From CAYPHA01 sp964410215 (lineage in GTDB: Bacteria; Calditrichota; Calditrichia; Calditrichales; CAYPHA01), in contig CAYPHA010000104.1 of assembly GCA_964410215.1 (NCBI GenBank), forward strand, positions 1 to 12,184: 12,184 nucleotides of DNA. Direction: 5' to 3'. Shown here in pieces: positions 12,070 to 12,184 of the stretch. Both the position numbers and the translations under genes were made by a program. Within the stretch, counting starts at the first letter, position 1. Each line of letters starts with the position of its first letter. The notes below the pieces were generated by a model that was given only the letters and a program-made list of their open reading frames with translations, was not told the DNA's origin and ran no database searches.

Positions 12070-12184
12070 ATGCAAAGTACAAGGATCAAAGAAAAAAGCA
12101 GCAGGTCGCAGAGGATTTTAAAAATCATCCTCATCATCGGCCTTATACCGTTGATGACCTATTGCCGTTCGGCAAAAAATGAGA
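12070..12184 (+). CDS. Partial protein with N-terminal membrane segment (runs off window)
   Basis: An open frame of 38 codons reaches the window edge. The start ATG at 12070 is preceded by GTAAAGAAG, a weak RBS, and an in-frame stop lies at 12052-12054. The encoded N-terminus is basic (QSTRIKEKSSRSQR), followed by a hydrophobic stretch ILKIILIIGLIPLMTYC and then RSAKNE. This looks like a signal anchor or signal peptide, and the cysteine could be a lipidation site, although LMTYC is not a good lipobox. The coding start lies within a period-7 array (12067-12094). It may be the next gene of the exopolysaccharide cluster; no family can be assigned from so short a piece. Confidence 0.5.
   Translation, partial: MQSTRIKEKSSRSQRILKIILIIGLIPLMTYCRSAKNE

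Overview
The window looks like a piece of chromosome from an uncultured Gram-negative bacterium of the FCB/Calditrichota-KSB1-Ignavibacteria type. The main clue is the secreted protein at 5797-7128. It has a signal peptide, a lamin-tail domain and a C-terminal sorting-like tail (motif NYPNPFNPSTRIRF) that is typical of those lineages. This is inference from domain style; no marker gene is present. No tRNA, rRNA, CRISPR array, transposase or integrase was found.

Region 1 (about 1-5680) is an AT-rich accessory island. It holds six two-gene cassettes of toxin-antitoxin (TA) or TA-like type. In order they are: small antitoxin plus RelE/ParE toxin (353-825); PF09720-like antitoxin plus RelE/ParE toxin (1171-1688); DUF2442 plus DUF4160 (1942-2479); DUF4258 toxin-like plus YgiT/MqsA-type zinc-finger protein on the minus strand (3591-3033); PIN toxin plus ribbon-helix-helix antitoxin (4070-4731); and a second, related PIN plus RHH pair, convergent on the minus strand (5552-4841). 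Five of the six pairs overlap by 4-16 nt and the other is 1 nt apart, as expected for translationally coupled pairs.

The gaps between cassettes are filled with repeats. There is a family of short hairpins ending in CGGGATGACA. There are period-7 arrays of AAGNNNN type. There is a 133-bp element with 14-bp terminal inverted repeats, present in two identical but mutually inverted copies whose flanks are in direct orientation. There is also a cluster of nested palindromes at 3725-3972.

Region 2 (5797-7128) encodes the secreted lamin-tail protein. Region 3 (7380-11889) is a higher-GC operon-like block: a short PelF-like GT4 glycosyltransferase, a full-length PelF-like GT4 glycosyltransferase, and a 12-TM PelG-like transporter with a cytoplasmic N-terminal extension of about 95 residues. 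Together they suggest synthesis and inner-membrane export of a Pel-like exopolysaccharide. No PelA, B, C, D or E homologue is visible in the window. A possible membrane-anchored protein begins at 12070 and runs off the right edge; its start lies inside a period-7 repeat.

The most notable points are the density of TA cassettes embedded in one shared repeat vocabulary, the core-inverted 133-bp element, and the doubled PelF / extended PelG arrangement.
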